A stretch of 64,000 nucleotides of DNA from Aquibacillus saliphilus (GCF_020404745.1 NZ_JAIZAP010000007.1:124001-188000); one strand, 5' to 3'; counted from the first letter of the stretch, positions 44,901 to 53,492 are shown. The notes: generated by a model not told the origin, from the sequence alone. Numbers and translations are program-made.

Positions 44901-45288
44901 AATCCCTAAAGAGTTAACTGATTTTGCAATTGATGCTTCGAAATACTCAGACATACAAGAGCTATACCTAATAACTGATGTATTAGTTACCGATTACTCA
45001 TCGGTAATGTTTGATTTTGCGAATACTAGGAAGCCAATTCTTTACTTCACGTATGACTTAGATTTATACCGTGACCAAATTAGAGGATTTTATATGAATT
45101 TTGAAAAGGAAGCGCCAGGTCCACTCTTAAAATCAACCGATGAAGTAGTTAATAGTATTAACAATATAAAGTCTGTTTCAGATGAATATAAAGATTTATA
45201 TGATAGCTTTGTTGAGAATTATTGTGCATTGGAAGATGGGAATGCTAGTGCACGTTTAGTAAACTTAATATTTGATAAGTCAAAATAG
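41941..45288 (+). CDS. Two-domain CDP-glycerol glycerophosphotransferase (TagF-like), 1115 residues
   Basis: A large teichoic acid polymerase-like protein with two complete Glyphos_transf modules. The first ~330 residues are beta-rich and contain no known catalytic motif. Module 1 (about 340-720) has VFLQHGVIGTKNT and MITDYSSVAFDFSFLEKPIVYYQFD; module 2 (about 735-1115) has YIQTWHGTPLKKM and VTDYSSVMFDFANTRKPILYFTYD. Most TagF proteins have one such module. The two active-site variants (QHGV versus WHGTPLKK) suggest different acceptors or polyol donors, for example a primase plus a polymerase in one chain. AAGAAGGGG upstream of ATG 41941 supports the start. A terminator follows, so it is probably transcribed alone. 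Confidence 0.9.
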   Translation: MNKIKSKVRQILKGTKSPKKSPIKLKQKLTIIQANQRLTINGCLRKPHYQVKELWFVSRIDRGRVIKIPMKSISSEFSFEIDYEQLIDMNQWGERDVFDLYLNIIISKDDIDEREYNSLQTKSETVIQELEETFEYRVRLGKFEETIRKGFQPIEIFDSKYLFYISTKGNISVKINHDVRPNLKMKLQSITTNKHSMDISGKVFTKNSDVTNAKLVIRGRDNNSRVEYPTTLNPIVEEIKRKFGLNRYQFNNHINFNELFNENQLNEDIYDIYLELELHDHEDPILIRVGNPTYKNIKFKKDISAIRNRDVFAISPYYTVKKFNLSLQIDQFDRSEYNYLQRMMRWSWLIRPFYKNKNIWIVGERPYKAQDTGYHFFKYSREKHKNKNIYYVIDENSPELKNIKDLGNILYYKSKKHIKYTLMSTRVISSHHPDYIYPLRTSEFKNKVKAYKVFLQHGVIGTKNTVHFYGKKSPSFYTDLFLTSSKFEKNLIINDFGYKPSEVEVTGLSRFDSLFNSDIKEERQLLIIPTWREWLVTDEKFLASIYFERYRSLVNDPYLHQLAKEYNFEVVFCLHPNMQKFTSYFKDAPVKVINQGEEDVQDLLKESSMMITDYSSVAFDFSFLEKPIVYYQFDRQRFIGKKGSHLDLDNDLPGDIVYEHEAILGLVEEYAKSNFKMKESLRIRAAKFLDYKDQLSSERIYQAIDNFTKDKGNRILESNIYKKIFKRYRKSKYYYPSMRLFYNLGKKILPVDEKLILFESGVGKQYSDSPRYIYEELVRRNLGYKFVWVTNQKIPFHDNNTIKIKRLSPSYFYYLVKARFWVNNQNFPTYIIKRPETTYIQTWHGTPLKKMLFDIENVQGRSDDYLDRVYRATQTWDYLISPSPYASEAFRSAFKYEGNIMEIGYPRNDIFYNSASLDIASRVKSKLNIPKDKKVILYAPTFRDDQTSKKNKFLFEIQLDLEKMKETLGDEYVLLLRMHVVVSNKLKIPKELTDFAIDASKYSDIQELYLITDVLVTDYSSVMFDFANTRKPILYFTYDLDLYRDQIRGFYMNFEKEAPGPLLKSTDEVVNSINNIKSVSDEYKDLYDSFVENYCALEDGNASARLVNLIFDKSK

Positions 45289-45293
45289 GACTA

Positions 45294-45332
45294 GAAAGAA
45301 ACAATCAAGTTTATTGATTGTTTCTTTCTGTG
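45294..45332 (+). terminator. Intrinsic terminator after the two-domain transferase
   Basis: AGAAACAATCAA (45296-45307) pairs with TTGATTGTTTCT (45313-45324) around a GTTTA loop, then TTCTG. Downstream, TATAAT near 45475 is a possible -10 box for the next gene. Confidence 0.85.
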
Positions 45333-45568
45333 AAACAACTTGTTTTTTATATAAATAATTGTTCAACACGCAAGAAGAAAGTGTTTTATATTCAGAAAAA
45401 GCAATTAACTGTTATTTAAAAAATCATGAAACTGGATTATAAGTATAAAATGAAGTATTCATTCCTCTTCATGCTTAGTGTAGTATATAATTCAAGCGAA
45501 TAACTTAATAGAGAAAGTATAAAATGAAATGTTATATCAGATTGATAATTGAACACGAGGTGAATATT

Positions 45569-47764
45569 TTGAAGAAAGTGTCTATTATAGTTCCGGTATA
45601 TAATACTTCTGAGTTCCTAGACGATTGCATTAGTTCTATAATCAATCAAACATACCAGGAATTAGAAATTCTAGTTGTTAATGACGGTTCTGATGAATCT
45701 TCTAGTGAGAAATGCAAAGAAATTCAAGACAAGGATTCTCGGATAAAGTATTTCAGTCTTGCTCAGAAAAGTGGGGTTGGTGCTGCTCGGAATTATGGAA
45801 TTAAAAAATCTACGGGAGAATATATTTACTTTTTAGATAGTGATGATTATCTTGCCGAGGACGGTATTGAAATACTTGTAAATAGCATTAAAGGAAGAGA
45901 TATCATCTCAGGAAAAATGAAAAAGACTAATTTGAGTCGTTCAGAGGTTCTAGAAAAAGACTTAAATGAAGATGAAAATGAATTAGGATACATACCTTCT
46001 CTCCAGGGCAGTGAAAGTGTAAACTTGGATATAAGTGATGCTTATGTGTATCAAAAAAAAAGAGGGGAAGTTTTTAGGAATGGGTCTATAATACATCGAT
46101 TAATCGCTAAAAAATTTGTTGAAAAGTATGATTTAAAGTTTTCTGAGGAAATTACAAACTACTCCGATTTCAGCTTAATAATACCTATTTTAGTTCACAA
46201 CGAGGAAATACCTTATCAATCTAGCTCGGTTTACTTCAAAAGAAGGCGAAATGACCCAATTTCAAACCCATCAATTTCTCAGTTGCCTATAGAACAAAGG
46301 ATAAGTGATTTCTTAACAAGTTATTTAATACTGAGAGAAAAGTACCAATCTGATGATGTGGCAACTGCATATTTAGATAATCATTTACTGGAAATTTATA
46401 GAAAACAAATCGTAACGGCATTTAAAAACCCCGAAAACATAGACTATTTATTTGATCAACTTAAAAAATGCATAATTAAAGTAGATTCCAAAAGAATAAA
46501 GTCGAATGGCATAATCTTAAGGCGAGAAGTTAATGCTTTGAAAATTGGAGACATTGATAAATATAAATCAATAAGTAAAAATCATCATCGATTAAGATAT
46601 CTAAAACAAGCAATTAGAAGTAGACAAAAATTATATCTTTATCTATATAGAACGATATTTATGAGACAGCCGATTAAAGAGAATCTAGTTGTGTTTGAAA
46701 GTTTCTTAGGGAAGAATTATTCAGATAATCCAAAACACATATATGAATATATGGTTAAAAATAATTACAATTGTGAATATGTGTGGATTTTTAATGAAAC
46801 AGATAAAGAAATCCCTGGAAATGCTAAGCAGGTGAAAAGGTCTAGTTTGAAATATTATTACTATTTGGCAAGAGCGAAGTATTGGGTTAGCAACTCTAGA
46901 ATGCCGAAACAATTGAACAAACGAGAAGGTAATATATATTTACAAACCTGGCATGGAACACCCTTGAAAAAGTTAGTATTTGATATGAAGGATGTCCATT
47001 CAGCTAATCCGAACTATAAACGCGATTTTTATATTCAATCAAGAAGGTGGGATTATTTAGTATCTCCAAATAAATATTCCTCTGAAGTTTTTAAAAGTGC
47101 ATTTAAATATGAAGAAAAATTACTAGAATTCGGATATCCCAGAAATGATATTTTATATACACAAAATAATGCGAGTCGAATTCAAGAATTAAAAAAGAAA
47201 CTTAAAATACCTGCCAACAAAAAAGTCATACTATATGCTCCTACTTGGAGAGACAACGAGTATTTTGGTGCTGGCAAATATAAGTTTACCTTAAAACTTG
47301 ATTTAGAAAAAATGAATCAACAACTAGGCGATGAATATGTAGTTGTTCTTCGAATGCACTACTTTATTGCAAATCAACTTGATATTTCGGAGTTTGAAAA
47401 CTTTGCCTATGACTTGTCGAAATATGATGATATAGCTGAATTGTATTTAATCTCCGATATTTTAATAACTGATTATTCATCCGTATTTTTCGATTACGCA
47501 AATCTTAAAAGGCCGATATTATTTTTTACCTACGATTTAGAGTTATATCAAGATACACTAAGAGGTTTCTATTTTGATATCGAAAAAGAAGCGCCTGGAC
47601 CGTTATTAAAGACAACAAATCAAGTGATTGATTCGATTCATAATGTGGACGAGTTAAATGTCGATTATAAAGAAAGATATCAAAGATTTTATGATAAATT
47701 TTGTTCATGGGATGACGGTCACGCTTCTGAAAAAGTCGTTAAAAAGGTTTTTAATAAGAATTGA
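45569..47764 (+). CDS. Fusion of a GT2 glycosyltransferase and a CDP-glycerol glycerophosphotransferase (TagF-like)
   Basis: A 731-residue bifunctional protein. Residues 1-300 form a GT2 domain (KKVSIIVPVYNTSEFLDDCISSIINQTYQELEILVVNDGS, then GVGAARNYGIKKSTGEYIYFLDSDDY). Residues about 350-731 form a Glyphos_transf module with YLQTWHGTPLKKLVFDMKD, YPRNDILY, KVILYAPTWRDNE and LITDYSSVFFDYANLKRPILFFTYD. One chain could thus add a sugar and a polyol phosphate, building a teichoic acid with sugar in or on its backbone. TTG 45569 follows CGAGGTGAAT and starts MKKVSIIVPVYN, the usual GT2 opening; the frame is open from ATG 45524. Alternating repeat units are inference. Confidence 0.9.
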   Translation: MKKVSIIVPVYNTSEFLDDCISSIINQTYQELEILVVNDGSDESSSEKCKEIQDKDSRIKYFSLAQKSGVGAARNYGIKKSTGEYIYFLDSDDYLAEDGIEILVNSIKGRDIISGKMKKTNLSRSEVLEKDLNEDENELGYIPSLQGSESVNLDISDAYVYQKKRGEVFRNGSIIHRLIAKKFVEKYDLKFSEEITNYSDFSLIIPILVHNEEIPYQSSSVYFKRRRNDPISNPSISQLPIEQRISDFLTSYLILREKYQSDDVATAYLDNHLLEIYRKQIVTAFKNPENIDYLFDQLKKCIIKVDSKRIKSNGIILRREVNALKIGDIDKYKSISKNHHRLRYLKQAIRSRQKLYLYLYRTIFMRQPIKENLVVFESFLGKNYSDNPKHIYEYMVKNNYNCEYVWIFNETDKEIPGNAKQVKRSSLKYYYYLARAKYWVSNSRMPKQLNKREGNIYLQTWHGTPLKKLVFDMKDVHSANPNYKRDFYIQSRRWDYLVSPNKYSSEVFKSAFKYEEKLLEFGYPRNDILYTQNNASRIQELKKKLKIPANKKVILYAPTWRDNEYFGAGKYKFTLKLDLEKMNQQLGDEYVVVLRMHYFIANQLDISEFENFAYDLSKYDDIAELYLISDILITDYSSVFFDYANLKRPILFFTYDLELYQDTLRGFYFDIEKEAPGPLLKTTNQVIDSIHNVDELNVDYKERYQRFYDKFCSWDDGHASEKVVKKVFNKN

Positions 47765-47898
47765 AAATTGAAACTTTATAAACTTGGCTATTTAACTTGA
47801 TGGAATTTTAATTCTTATAGAAGAAACGAACTTTTTTACTAAATTTAATATAATTAATATATTCAAGTCCGTTTCTAGGGGAATTAGGGGTGACTTTA

Positions 47899-49113
47899 TT
47901 GAAATGCAATCCTTTAAAAATTGTATCTAAATTAAGTATAGTTATAAGAAGATCAATACTATTACAAAAAACATATAATCTCGCTTTTAAGCTGGTTGGC
48001 TATCTACCAGTACATGAAAAACTTATTGTCTTCGAAAGTTTTTTAGGAAAGCAATATAGTGATAATCCAAGGGCTATTTATGAATATCTAGTCCAAAGTA
48101 ATGCCGATTATAAAATACTCTGGAGTTTTGATAAAAGTAATGCAGACAAATTTGAAGATAAAAAGATCCATACTATAAAGCGGTTATCGTTAAAATGGTT
48201 ATTAGTTATGCCGAGGGCAAAGTATTGGGTTACGAATAGTAGATTACCACTATGGATTCCTAAACCGAAACATACAACGTACTTGCAAACTTGGCATGGA
48301 ACTCCATTGAAAAAACTTGCAATTGATATTAATGATATCCATATGCCGGGCACAGATACAAAAGAATACAAGCAGGATTTCATAAAGGAATCAAACAAAT
48401 GGGATTATCTAATATCACCGAATCGGTATTCTACAGATATTTTCAGAAGAGCTTTTGCTTTTAATAATGAAATGATTGAATCCGGATATCCCCGTAACGA
48501 TTTTCTTATTAATAGTAATACAGCAGAAACGATTGATTTAATAAAATTGAAAAATAATTTGCCATTTGACAAAAAGGTTATCTTATATGCTCCAACTTGG
48601 CGTGATAATCAGTTTCATGAGCGAGGGAAGTATAAATTTGATTTACAACTTGACCTAGAACAACTCAGGAATGAGTTAGGCGATAACTACATAATAGTAT
48701 TGCGAATGCATTACTTAGTCGCTGAGAACATGGATCTAACACCTTTTGAGGGTTTTGCTTATGACTTTTCTTATTATGAGGATATAAGAGAGTTGTATTT
48801 AGTATCTGATATACTCATAACAGACTATTCATCTGTGTTTTTTGATTATGCGAACTTAAAGCGGCCGATAATATTTTTTGTTTATGATATAGAAGAATAT
48901 CGAGATAAACTAAGAGGTTTTTATTTTGACTTTGAAGAAAATGCGCCTGGACCTTTAGTTCGAGAGACGGATGAGGTAATCAGTTGCATTAAGACTATTG
49001 ATATTGAGGGATATAGGCGGTCACAGGAGTTTGATGACTTTTATGAAAAATTCTGTAGCCTAGAAGATGGACTGGCTTCAAAAAGAGTTGTTGAAGAAGT
49101 ATTTAAAGTCTAA
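47899..49113 (+). CDS. CDP-glycerol glycerophosphotransferase family protein (TagF-like)
   Basis: A 404-residue single-module Glyphos_transf enzyme very similar to the C-terminal half of the preceding gene product: LIVFESFLGKQYSDNPRAIYEYL near 48-70, YLQTWHGTPLKKLAIDINDIHM near 130-150, YPRNDFL, KVILYAPTWRDNQFHERGKYKF near 225 and LITDYSSVFFDYANLKRPIIFFVYD near 310-335. The likeness suggests duplication. TTG 47899 is favoured by AGGGGTGA just upstream; GTG 47890 overlaps that site. It is likely a teichoic acid chain polymerase or a modifying transferase with a polyol-CDP donor. Confidence 0.9.
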   Translation: MKCNPLKIVSKLSIVIRRSILLQKTYNLAFKLVGYLPVHEKLIVFESFLGKQYSDNPRAIYEYLVQSNADYKILWSFDKSNADKFEDKKIHTIKRLSLKWLLVMPRAKYWVTNSRLPLWIPKPKHTTYLQTWHGTPLKKLAIDINDIHMPGTDTKEYKQDFIKESNKWDYLISPNRYSTDIFRRAFAFNNEMIESGYPRNDFLINSNTAETIDLIKLKNNLPFDKKVILYAPTWRDNQFHERGKYKFDLQLDLEQLRNELGDNYIIVLRMHYLVAENMDLTPFEGFAYDFSYYEDIRELYLVSDILITDYSSVFFDYANLKRPIIFFVYDIEEYRDKLRGFYFDFEENAPGPLVRETDEVISCIKTIDIEGYRRSQEFDDFYEKFCSLEDGLASKRVVEEVFKV

Positions 49114-49123
49114 TTGCTTGTCT

Positions 49124-49160
49124 TCTAAAGGCTTGTCTATCTGAAAGGTAGCAAGTCTTT
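49124..49160 (+). terminator. Terminator after the TagF-like gene
   Basis: AAAGGCTTG pairs with CAAGTCTTT (one G-T pair) across a 16-base loop, followed by TCGTTTCG. The tail is weak. Confidence 0.55.
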
Positions 49161-49174
49161 TCGTTTCGTCAATA

Positions 49175-49203
49175 TTGTTTTTTATAGTCTTAATTAGTAT
49201 AAT
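49175..49203 (+). promoter_or_regulatory. SigA-type promoter for tagGH
   Basis: TTGTTT (49175-49180), 17-bp spacer, perfect TATAAT (49198-49203), 46 bp upstream of tagG. Confidence 0.65.
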
Positions 49204-49248
49204 TTGATAAGTGTTCATGAAAATGTTGTTTAGGAAGGAAAAATATAT

Positions 49249-50073
49249 ATGAAATCCGCAATTATAGTCTTAAAAGAACAAGTAAAACATTTTTATTTAG
49301 TTCGAAGACTTTCGGTATATGAATTAAAAAGTTCAAATAATAATAGTTATTTAGGAATGGCTTGGGAAATAATAAATCCACTAATATTAATAGCGATCTA
49401 TTGGTTCGTTTTTGGATATGGTATTAGACAACGATCAGGCGTAGAATTAGAAAATGGCTTTGAGGTGCCTTTTTTGCAGTGGATGCTATGTGGACTGATT
49501 GTTTGGTTCTTTTTTTATCAGTCTACAATTCAAGCATCAAAGTCAATTTATTCTAGGATAAAAATGCTTGCTAAAATGAACTTTCCGATGAGTGTAATCC
49601 CGAACTTCGTTATTTTCTCAAGGTTTTATGTTCATCTATGTATGATTATAATTACCATTGTTATTTTCCAAATATCAGGGTATTACATCAATTTATATTA
49701 CTTGCAACTAATATATTTTGTAATTGCTACATTGATATTCGCCTATTCATTAGCTTTAGTAACATCTACGTTATCTACGGTCATTAGAGATGTTCATTTG
49801 TTTTTGACGGCAACCTTACGAATGGTCCTATATTTATCACCAATCCTATGGACTTTTTCTTCAATAGATAATGAGCTAATACAAATGATAATGAAGTTGA
49901 ATCCATTGTATTACCTTATTGAAGGGTATCGAGCCGGATTTTTTGGGTTAGGTTGGTACTTCATTGAAAATTGGGAGTTCACATTATATTTTTGGGCAGT
50001 TACAATTATTCTTTTTTTAGTTGGTTCAAGGCTCCATGTTAAATTTAGAAGACACTTTGTCGATTTTCTATAA
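49249..50073 (+). CDS. tagG: Teichoic acid ABC exporter, permease TagG
   Basis: Membrane half of the ABC transporter that flips undecaprenyl-linked wall teichoic acid outward. The 274-residue protein has about six membrane helices and the ABC-2 family features: an N-terminal amphipathic stretch (FYLVRRLSVYELKSSNNNSYLGMAWEIINPLILIAIYWFVFG), FEVPFLQWMLCGLIVWFFF, IKMLAKMNFPMSVIP in the cytoplasmic coupling loop and IMKLNPLYYLIEGYRAGFFG near the end. The stop overlaps a TAATG junction before tagH. Ribosome binding site AGGAAGGAAA precedes ATG 49249. Confidence 0.95.
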   Translation: MKSAIIVLKEQVKHFYLVRRLSVYELKSSNNNSYLGMAWEIINPLILIAIYWFVFGYGIRQRSGVELENGFEVPFLQWMLCGLIVWFFFYQSTIQASKSIYSRIKMLAKMNFPMSVIPNFVIFSRFYVHLCMIIITIVIFQISGYYINLYYLQLIYFVIATLIFAYSLALVTSTLSTVIRDVHLFLTATLRMVLYLSPILWTFSSIDNELIQMIMKLNPLYYLIEGYRAGFFGLGWYFIENWEFTLYFWAVTIILFLVGSRLHVKFRRHFVDFL

Positions 50074-50087
50074 TGAGAGGATATTAT

Positions 50088-50885
50088 ATGGATAATTCAA
50101 TTGTTGTAAAAAATATATCAAAAAAATATAAGTTGTATAAAGATTCTGGAGAGAGATTAAAGGATCTGATATTTCCGAAAGATTATGGAGATGACTTCTA
50201 TGCTTTAAACAACATTAATTTTGAGGCTATTAAAGGTGATGTTATTGGGTTTGTCGGTATTAACGGTTCTGGTAAATCTACATTATCTAATATTATTGGT
50301 GGTGTAGTGCCAGAAACATCAGGCACTGTTACAGTAAATGGTCAAGCTGCTTTAATTTCAGTTTCGACAGGCTTGAAAAAAGAACTTACGGGTAGAGATA
50401 ATATCGAGTTAAAATGTTTGATGTTAGGTTTTTCGAAAAAAGAAATAAATCAACTCGAGCCTGAAATTATCGAATTTGCAGAATTGGAAAGGTTTATTGA
50501 TCAACCTGTTAAGTCTTATTCGAGTGGAATGAAAACCCGATTAGGGTTTGCAATTTCTGTCAGTATTGATCCAGATATCTTAATAATTGATGAGGCATTA
50601 TCTGTAGGGGATAAAGCATTTGCAGCAAAAAGTTTAGAGAAAATGAAAAAATTTAAAGAAAAAGGTAAAACTATGATTTTTGTAAGTCACTCAATCGGGC
50701 AAATGAAAGAATTCTGTGAAAAAATACTTTGGTTGGAGTATGGAACTGTAAAAGACTATGGAAGTGTTGAAGAAGTTTTACCAAAGTATGAAGAGTTCTT
50801 AAAGAAATTTAAAAAGATGTCTAATAAAGAAAGGAAACAGTATAGAGAGAATGCAATAGAGAAACAGGGAAAGGTAATCCGTTAG
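50088..50885 (+). CDS. tagH: Teichoic acid ABC exporter, ATPase TagH (short form)
   Basis: ATP-binding half of the teichoic acid exporter, 265 residues. Walker A GINGSGKSTL near residues 60-69, a Q-loop-equivalent region near GQAALISVSTGLKKELTGRDN (typical of polysaccharide-exporting ABC proteins), signature SYSSGMKTRLGFA near 140-152, Walker B DILIIDEALSVGDK and HSIGQMKEFC switch His near 200. It lacks the long C-terminal extension of B. subtilis TagH (527 residues) and resembles the short staphylococcal form. ATG 50088 follows GAGAGGATAT; the in-frame ATG 50073 overlaps the tagG stop. Confidence 0.95.
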   Translation: MDNSIVVKNISKKYKLYKDSGERLKDLIFPKDYGDDFYALNNINFEAIKGDVIGFVGINGSGKSTLSNIIGGVVPETSGTVTVNGQAALISVSTGLKKELTGRDNIELKCLMLGFSKKEINQLEPEIIEFAELERFIDQPVKSYSSGMKTRLGFAISVSIDPDILIIDEALSVGDKAFAAKSLEKMKKFKEKGKTMIFVSHSIGQMKEFCEKILWLEYGTVKDYGSVEEVLPKYEEFLKKFKKMSNKERKQYRENAIEKQGKVIR

Positions 50886-51080
50886 GATATCATAAGGTGC
50901 TTAGGATGCTTAGGAGTAATCCATAGACTTGTCTTTAATTATTATCTTAAAAATCATTCGCTAAGTAAAGTAACATAAACAACTTGACGCATTTATGGGT
51001 TTTGGTAGAGGTGTTAGAATTATCGCCCCGAAAAAGTTGTGTTAGTCCTCTTAAGAAGCATCTATTGCAAGTCATTATAG

Positions 51081-51110
51081 GGAGTCTATGATTTCTGAAT
51101 CATAGACTCC
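51081..51110. other. Perfect 13-bp hairpin without a T tract in the tagH-tagA gap
   Basis: GGAGTCTATGATT and AATCATAGACTCC pair perfectly around a TCTG loop. There is no T run on either side, so it is not a standard terminator. The surrounding gap (50886-51441, 556 bp) holds no gene that I can support. A short frame near 50994-51044 reads MGFGRGVRIIAPKKL, which is too short to interpret. Confidence 0.55.
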
Positions 51111-51441
51111 AAGTTATATATGTTTGGAAGCATGGATTGATCCATTAATGACAAAAATCTCCACTACCTGACTATAAGGATTTATTGTATTCCTTATGAT
51201 ATATACAACAATTACTATTTTTTTAGTTTGTCATTTTTTCTTTTGTGATTTTAATAATTAAGGCATTTATTACTAATTGTCGCAAATTTGTTTTAATGTC
51301 ATAATAGATTAGAACGTGTCGAAAAATACCAACTTCTATTCAGGTGTAAGTAGTATTCTAATTCTAGTAGACAGCTTTACTAGAATTGTTTGCTAATAGT
51401 TTGTTAATTTTTGAGAAGTTGCTATAGAAAGGTTGTCTAAT

Positions 51442-52170
51442 ATGACAAATGAGCGGGTAACGATAATGGATATACCTTTTTTAAATATAAGTAAACTTGA
51501 CCTATTTAATCAGGTTATTTACCCAAACCTTCATAAGAATGAAAAAAAATATATGGTAACAGCTAACCCTGAAATAGTTATGTTAGCAAAGGAAAATGCT
51601 GATTTTAAAAATATTGTCAAACAAGCTGACTACATTGTACCTGATGGAACCGGGATTGTGATTGCTTCAAAAATAATTGGAGAGCCCATAGTTGAGCGTT
51701 TGCCTGGATTTGATATTATGACGCAGTTGATTGGTTATGCAGAGGAAAATGAATTAAGTTGTTACTTTCTAGGTGCGAGTCAATCGATAAATCAAAAATT
51801 CATAACGAGGATTAAAGAATTGCACCCACATTTGCTTATTGCAGGAAATTATCACGGTTTTTTTGATTTAGATGATGAAAAAGTGGTACAAGCAGTCAGA
51901 AAAGCAAATCCTGATTTAGTTTTTGTTGCTCTAGGTTCACCAAGGCAAGAAACTTGGATCACAAAGCATTATCATAAGTTCAACAAAGGCTTTTTTATGG
52001 GTGTTGGAGGAAGCTTTGATGTTATTGCGGGTGAAGTCAAACGTGCTCCAGAGCTATGGATTAAGTTGAATTTAGAATGGTTGTATCGATTAGTTAAACA
52101 ACCTTTTCGGTGGAGAAGAATACTAAAGGTATTTGAATTTATGCTAAGAGTAATAACCAGAAGGTTTTAA
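51442..52170 (+). CDS. tagA: N-acetylglucosaminyldiphosphoundecaprenol N-acetyl-beta-D-mannosaminyltransferase TagA
   Basis: GT26 (WecG/TagA/CpsF) enzyme that adds ManNAc to undecaprenyl-PP-GlcNAc, completing the disaccharide of the teichoic acid linkage unit. The 242-residue protein has YMVTANPEIVMLAKENADF near 33-52, the DYIVPDGTGIVIASKIIG motif with the catalytic Asp near 65, ERLPGFDIMTQL, CYFLGAS, and PDLVFVALGSPRQETWI near 160, then GVGGSFDVIAGEVKRAPELW near 193 and the basic C-terminal region EWLYRLVKQPFRWRRILK that binds the membrane. ATG 51442 is correctly spaced from AGAAAGG; a TTG at 51433 is too close. It ends at a strong bidirectional terminator. Confidence 0.95.
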   Translation: MTNERVTIMDIPFLNISKLDLFNQVIYPNLHKNEKKYMVTANPEIVMLAKENADFKNIVKQADYIVPDGTGIVIASKIIGEPIVERLPGFDIMTQLIGYAEENELSCYFLGASQSINQKFITRIKELHPHLLIAGNYHGFFDLDDEKVVQAVRKANPDLVFVALGSPRQETWITKHYHKFNKGFFMGVGGSFDVIAGEVKRAPELWIKLNLEWLYRLVKQPFRWRRILKVFEFMLRVITRRF

Positions 52171-52184
52171 TTCGAATATTTACT

Positions 52185-52232
52185 ATAATAAAAGCCGGTT
52201 GGGAATCTATTAGACTCCCAACCGGCTTTTAT
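52185..52232. terminator. Bidirectional terminator between tagA and the second LCP gene
   Basis: AATAAAAGCCGGTTGGGA pairs with TCCCAACCGGCTTTTATT (about 52188-52232) around a 10-base loop; A-rich on one side and T-rich on the other, it can serve both convergent genes and touches the LCP stop codon. Confidence 0.93.
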
Positions 52233-53254
52233 TAATTTATGCTTTCTGTTTCATCATCTATATTTGCTGTTGTTTTTGGAATCAACCCTAGATGTTCTTT
52301 CAAAATTTGTCTTTTATCAGAAACGTCTTCTTCATCTAACTCATAGTAGTAGGCATCGGTCCATAAATCGTGACCTTTGAGATTAAGAGTTTCCATATCT
52401 AAGCCGCCACTTGAGCCATAAGAAACGAAACTTTTAATTTGATTAAATGTCATGTTTGTTGTCATGTTGTTACCAACAGCTTCCATGACATCATCTATTT
52501 TTAGAATAGAATTGATGGAAACAGATCTTTTTACGATTGCTTTAATAATTTCCTGTTGTCGTTTCCCACGTTCAATGTCGTTATCTTGTTTACGAGTACG
52601 AGCTAAAGCTAAGGCTTCCTCTCCATTGAGCATTTGTTCTCCTGGCATCAAATGGATTGCATTTGCCACATCCTCTGAATTTTGTTCAGATAACTCATAT
52701 GGTACTTCAACTTCAATTCCATCAAGGGCATTCACTACATCAATAAAGGATTCGAAATTTAATTTAACATAGTAGTCAATCGGAATCTCTAATAATGATT
52801 CAACTGTTTCAATAGAGGCTGTAACACCACCATATGAATGTGCATGATTAATTTTTGATTTATAACCAACTTCAGGTATATAAACATAAGAGTCCCTTGG
52901 GATGCTCAACATTTTGACGCTTTTTTCTTCTTTATTAAGTGTGGCAACAATTAATGCATCTGAAAGACCATTACTCTCATTATTCTTAGCTCGTTTCTCA
53001 CTTTGGTCAACACCAACAAATAAAATGGAAACATCATCAACACTAGGGTCAACCTCAGTGTCTCTTAGATCTGAACCATTACGGCCATCATCTTCATAGG
53101 AACCTTCCACAACGTTTTCAGCTTTATTTATAAGGACAGCACCATAAACTGTTGTTGCAGTAATTAAAATAAGAATAGGTGCTAATATATACATTATTTT
53201 TCTTCGTTTTTTCTTTTTAAGTTTTCTAATTCTAGTCTTTTCTTCATTCGACAT
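52232..53254 (-). CDS. LCP family (LytR-CpsA-Psr) cell wall polymer ligase, second copy
   Basis: A 340-residue LCP enzyme. Basic N terminus (RIRKLKKKKRRK), a membrane helix at about 20-41 (IMYILAPILILITATTVYGAVL), then ILFVGVDQSEKRAKNNESNGLSDALIVATLN near 78-108, LSIPRDSYVYIPEVGYKSKINHAHSYGG near 117-145 with the conserved Arg, and ALARTRKQDNDIERGKRQQEIIKAIVKR near 212-240. It should transfer wall teichoic acid to peptidoglycan. ATG 53254 is well spaced from AAGGGGAT; a TTG directly before it could also serve. Its place next to tagA suggests a dedicated teichoic acid ligase, with the copy at 24753 serving the polysaccharide, which is inference. Confidence 0.93.
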   Translation of the reverse strand: MSNEEKTRIRKLKKKKRRKIMYILAPILILITATTVYGAVLINKAENVVEGSYEDDGRNGSDLRDTEVDPSVDDVSILFVGVDQSEKRAKNNESNGLSDALIVATLNKEEKSVKMLSIPRDSYVYIPEVGYKSKINHAHSYGGVTASIETVESLLEIPIDYYVKLNFESFIDVVNALDGIEVEVPYELSEQNSEDVANAIHLMPGEQMLNGEEALALARTRKQDNDIERGKRQQEIIKAIVKRSVSINSILKIDDVMEAVGNNMTTNMTFNQIKSFVSYGSSGGLDMETLNLKGHDLWTDAYYYELDEEDVSDKRQILKEHLGLIPKTTANIDDETESIN

Positions 53255-53452
53255 CAATCTATCCCCTTAAATGTACATTATTAAAAAAGCATTACTTTCT
53301 ATTTTACTATGAATAGGCTGTTACGTACAATAACATTTTCATTACAAAACTGTATAAAGCTGGACAGCCTTTTTAATATCGTTAATCTAACTATATGCAT
53401 ACTACAATATATTACTAATATTCACTTTGAACCTTTTTTATTACTTTTGAAC

Positions 53453-53461
53453 TGATATAAT
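53453..53461 (+). promoter_or_regulatory. Extended -10 promoter of the M14 carboxypeptidase gene
   Basis: TGATATAAT contains the TGn extension and a perfect TATAAT box (53456-53461), 31 bp before the start codon. No good -35 box lies 17 bp upstream. Confidence 0.5.
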
Positions 53462-53492
53462 AAATAATAACTAGATTTATGGAGGGTTGTTT

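Noticed and set aside
50994-51044. Short frame MGFGRGVRIIAPKKL, possibly the end of a WYL-domain regulator
   Set aside because: Sixteen residues with no flanking homology and no ribosome binding site are not enough to call a relic.
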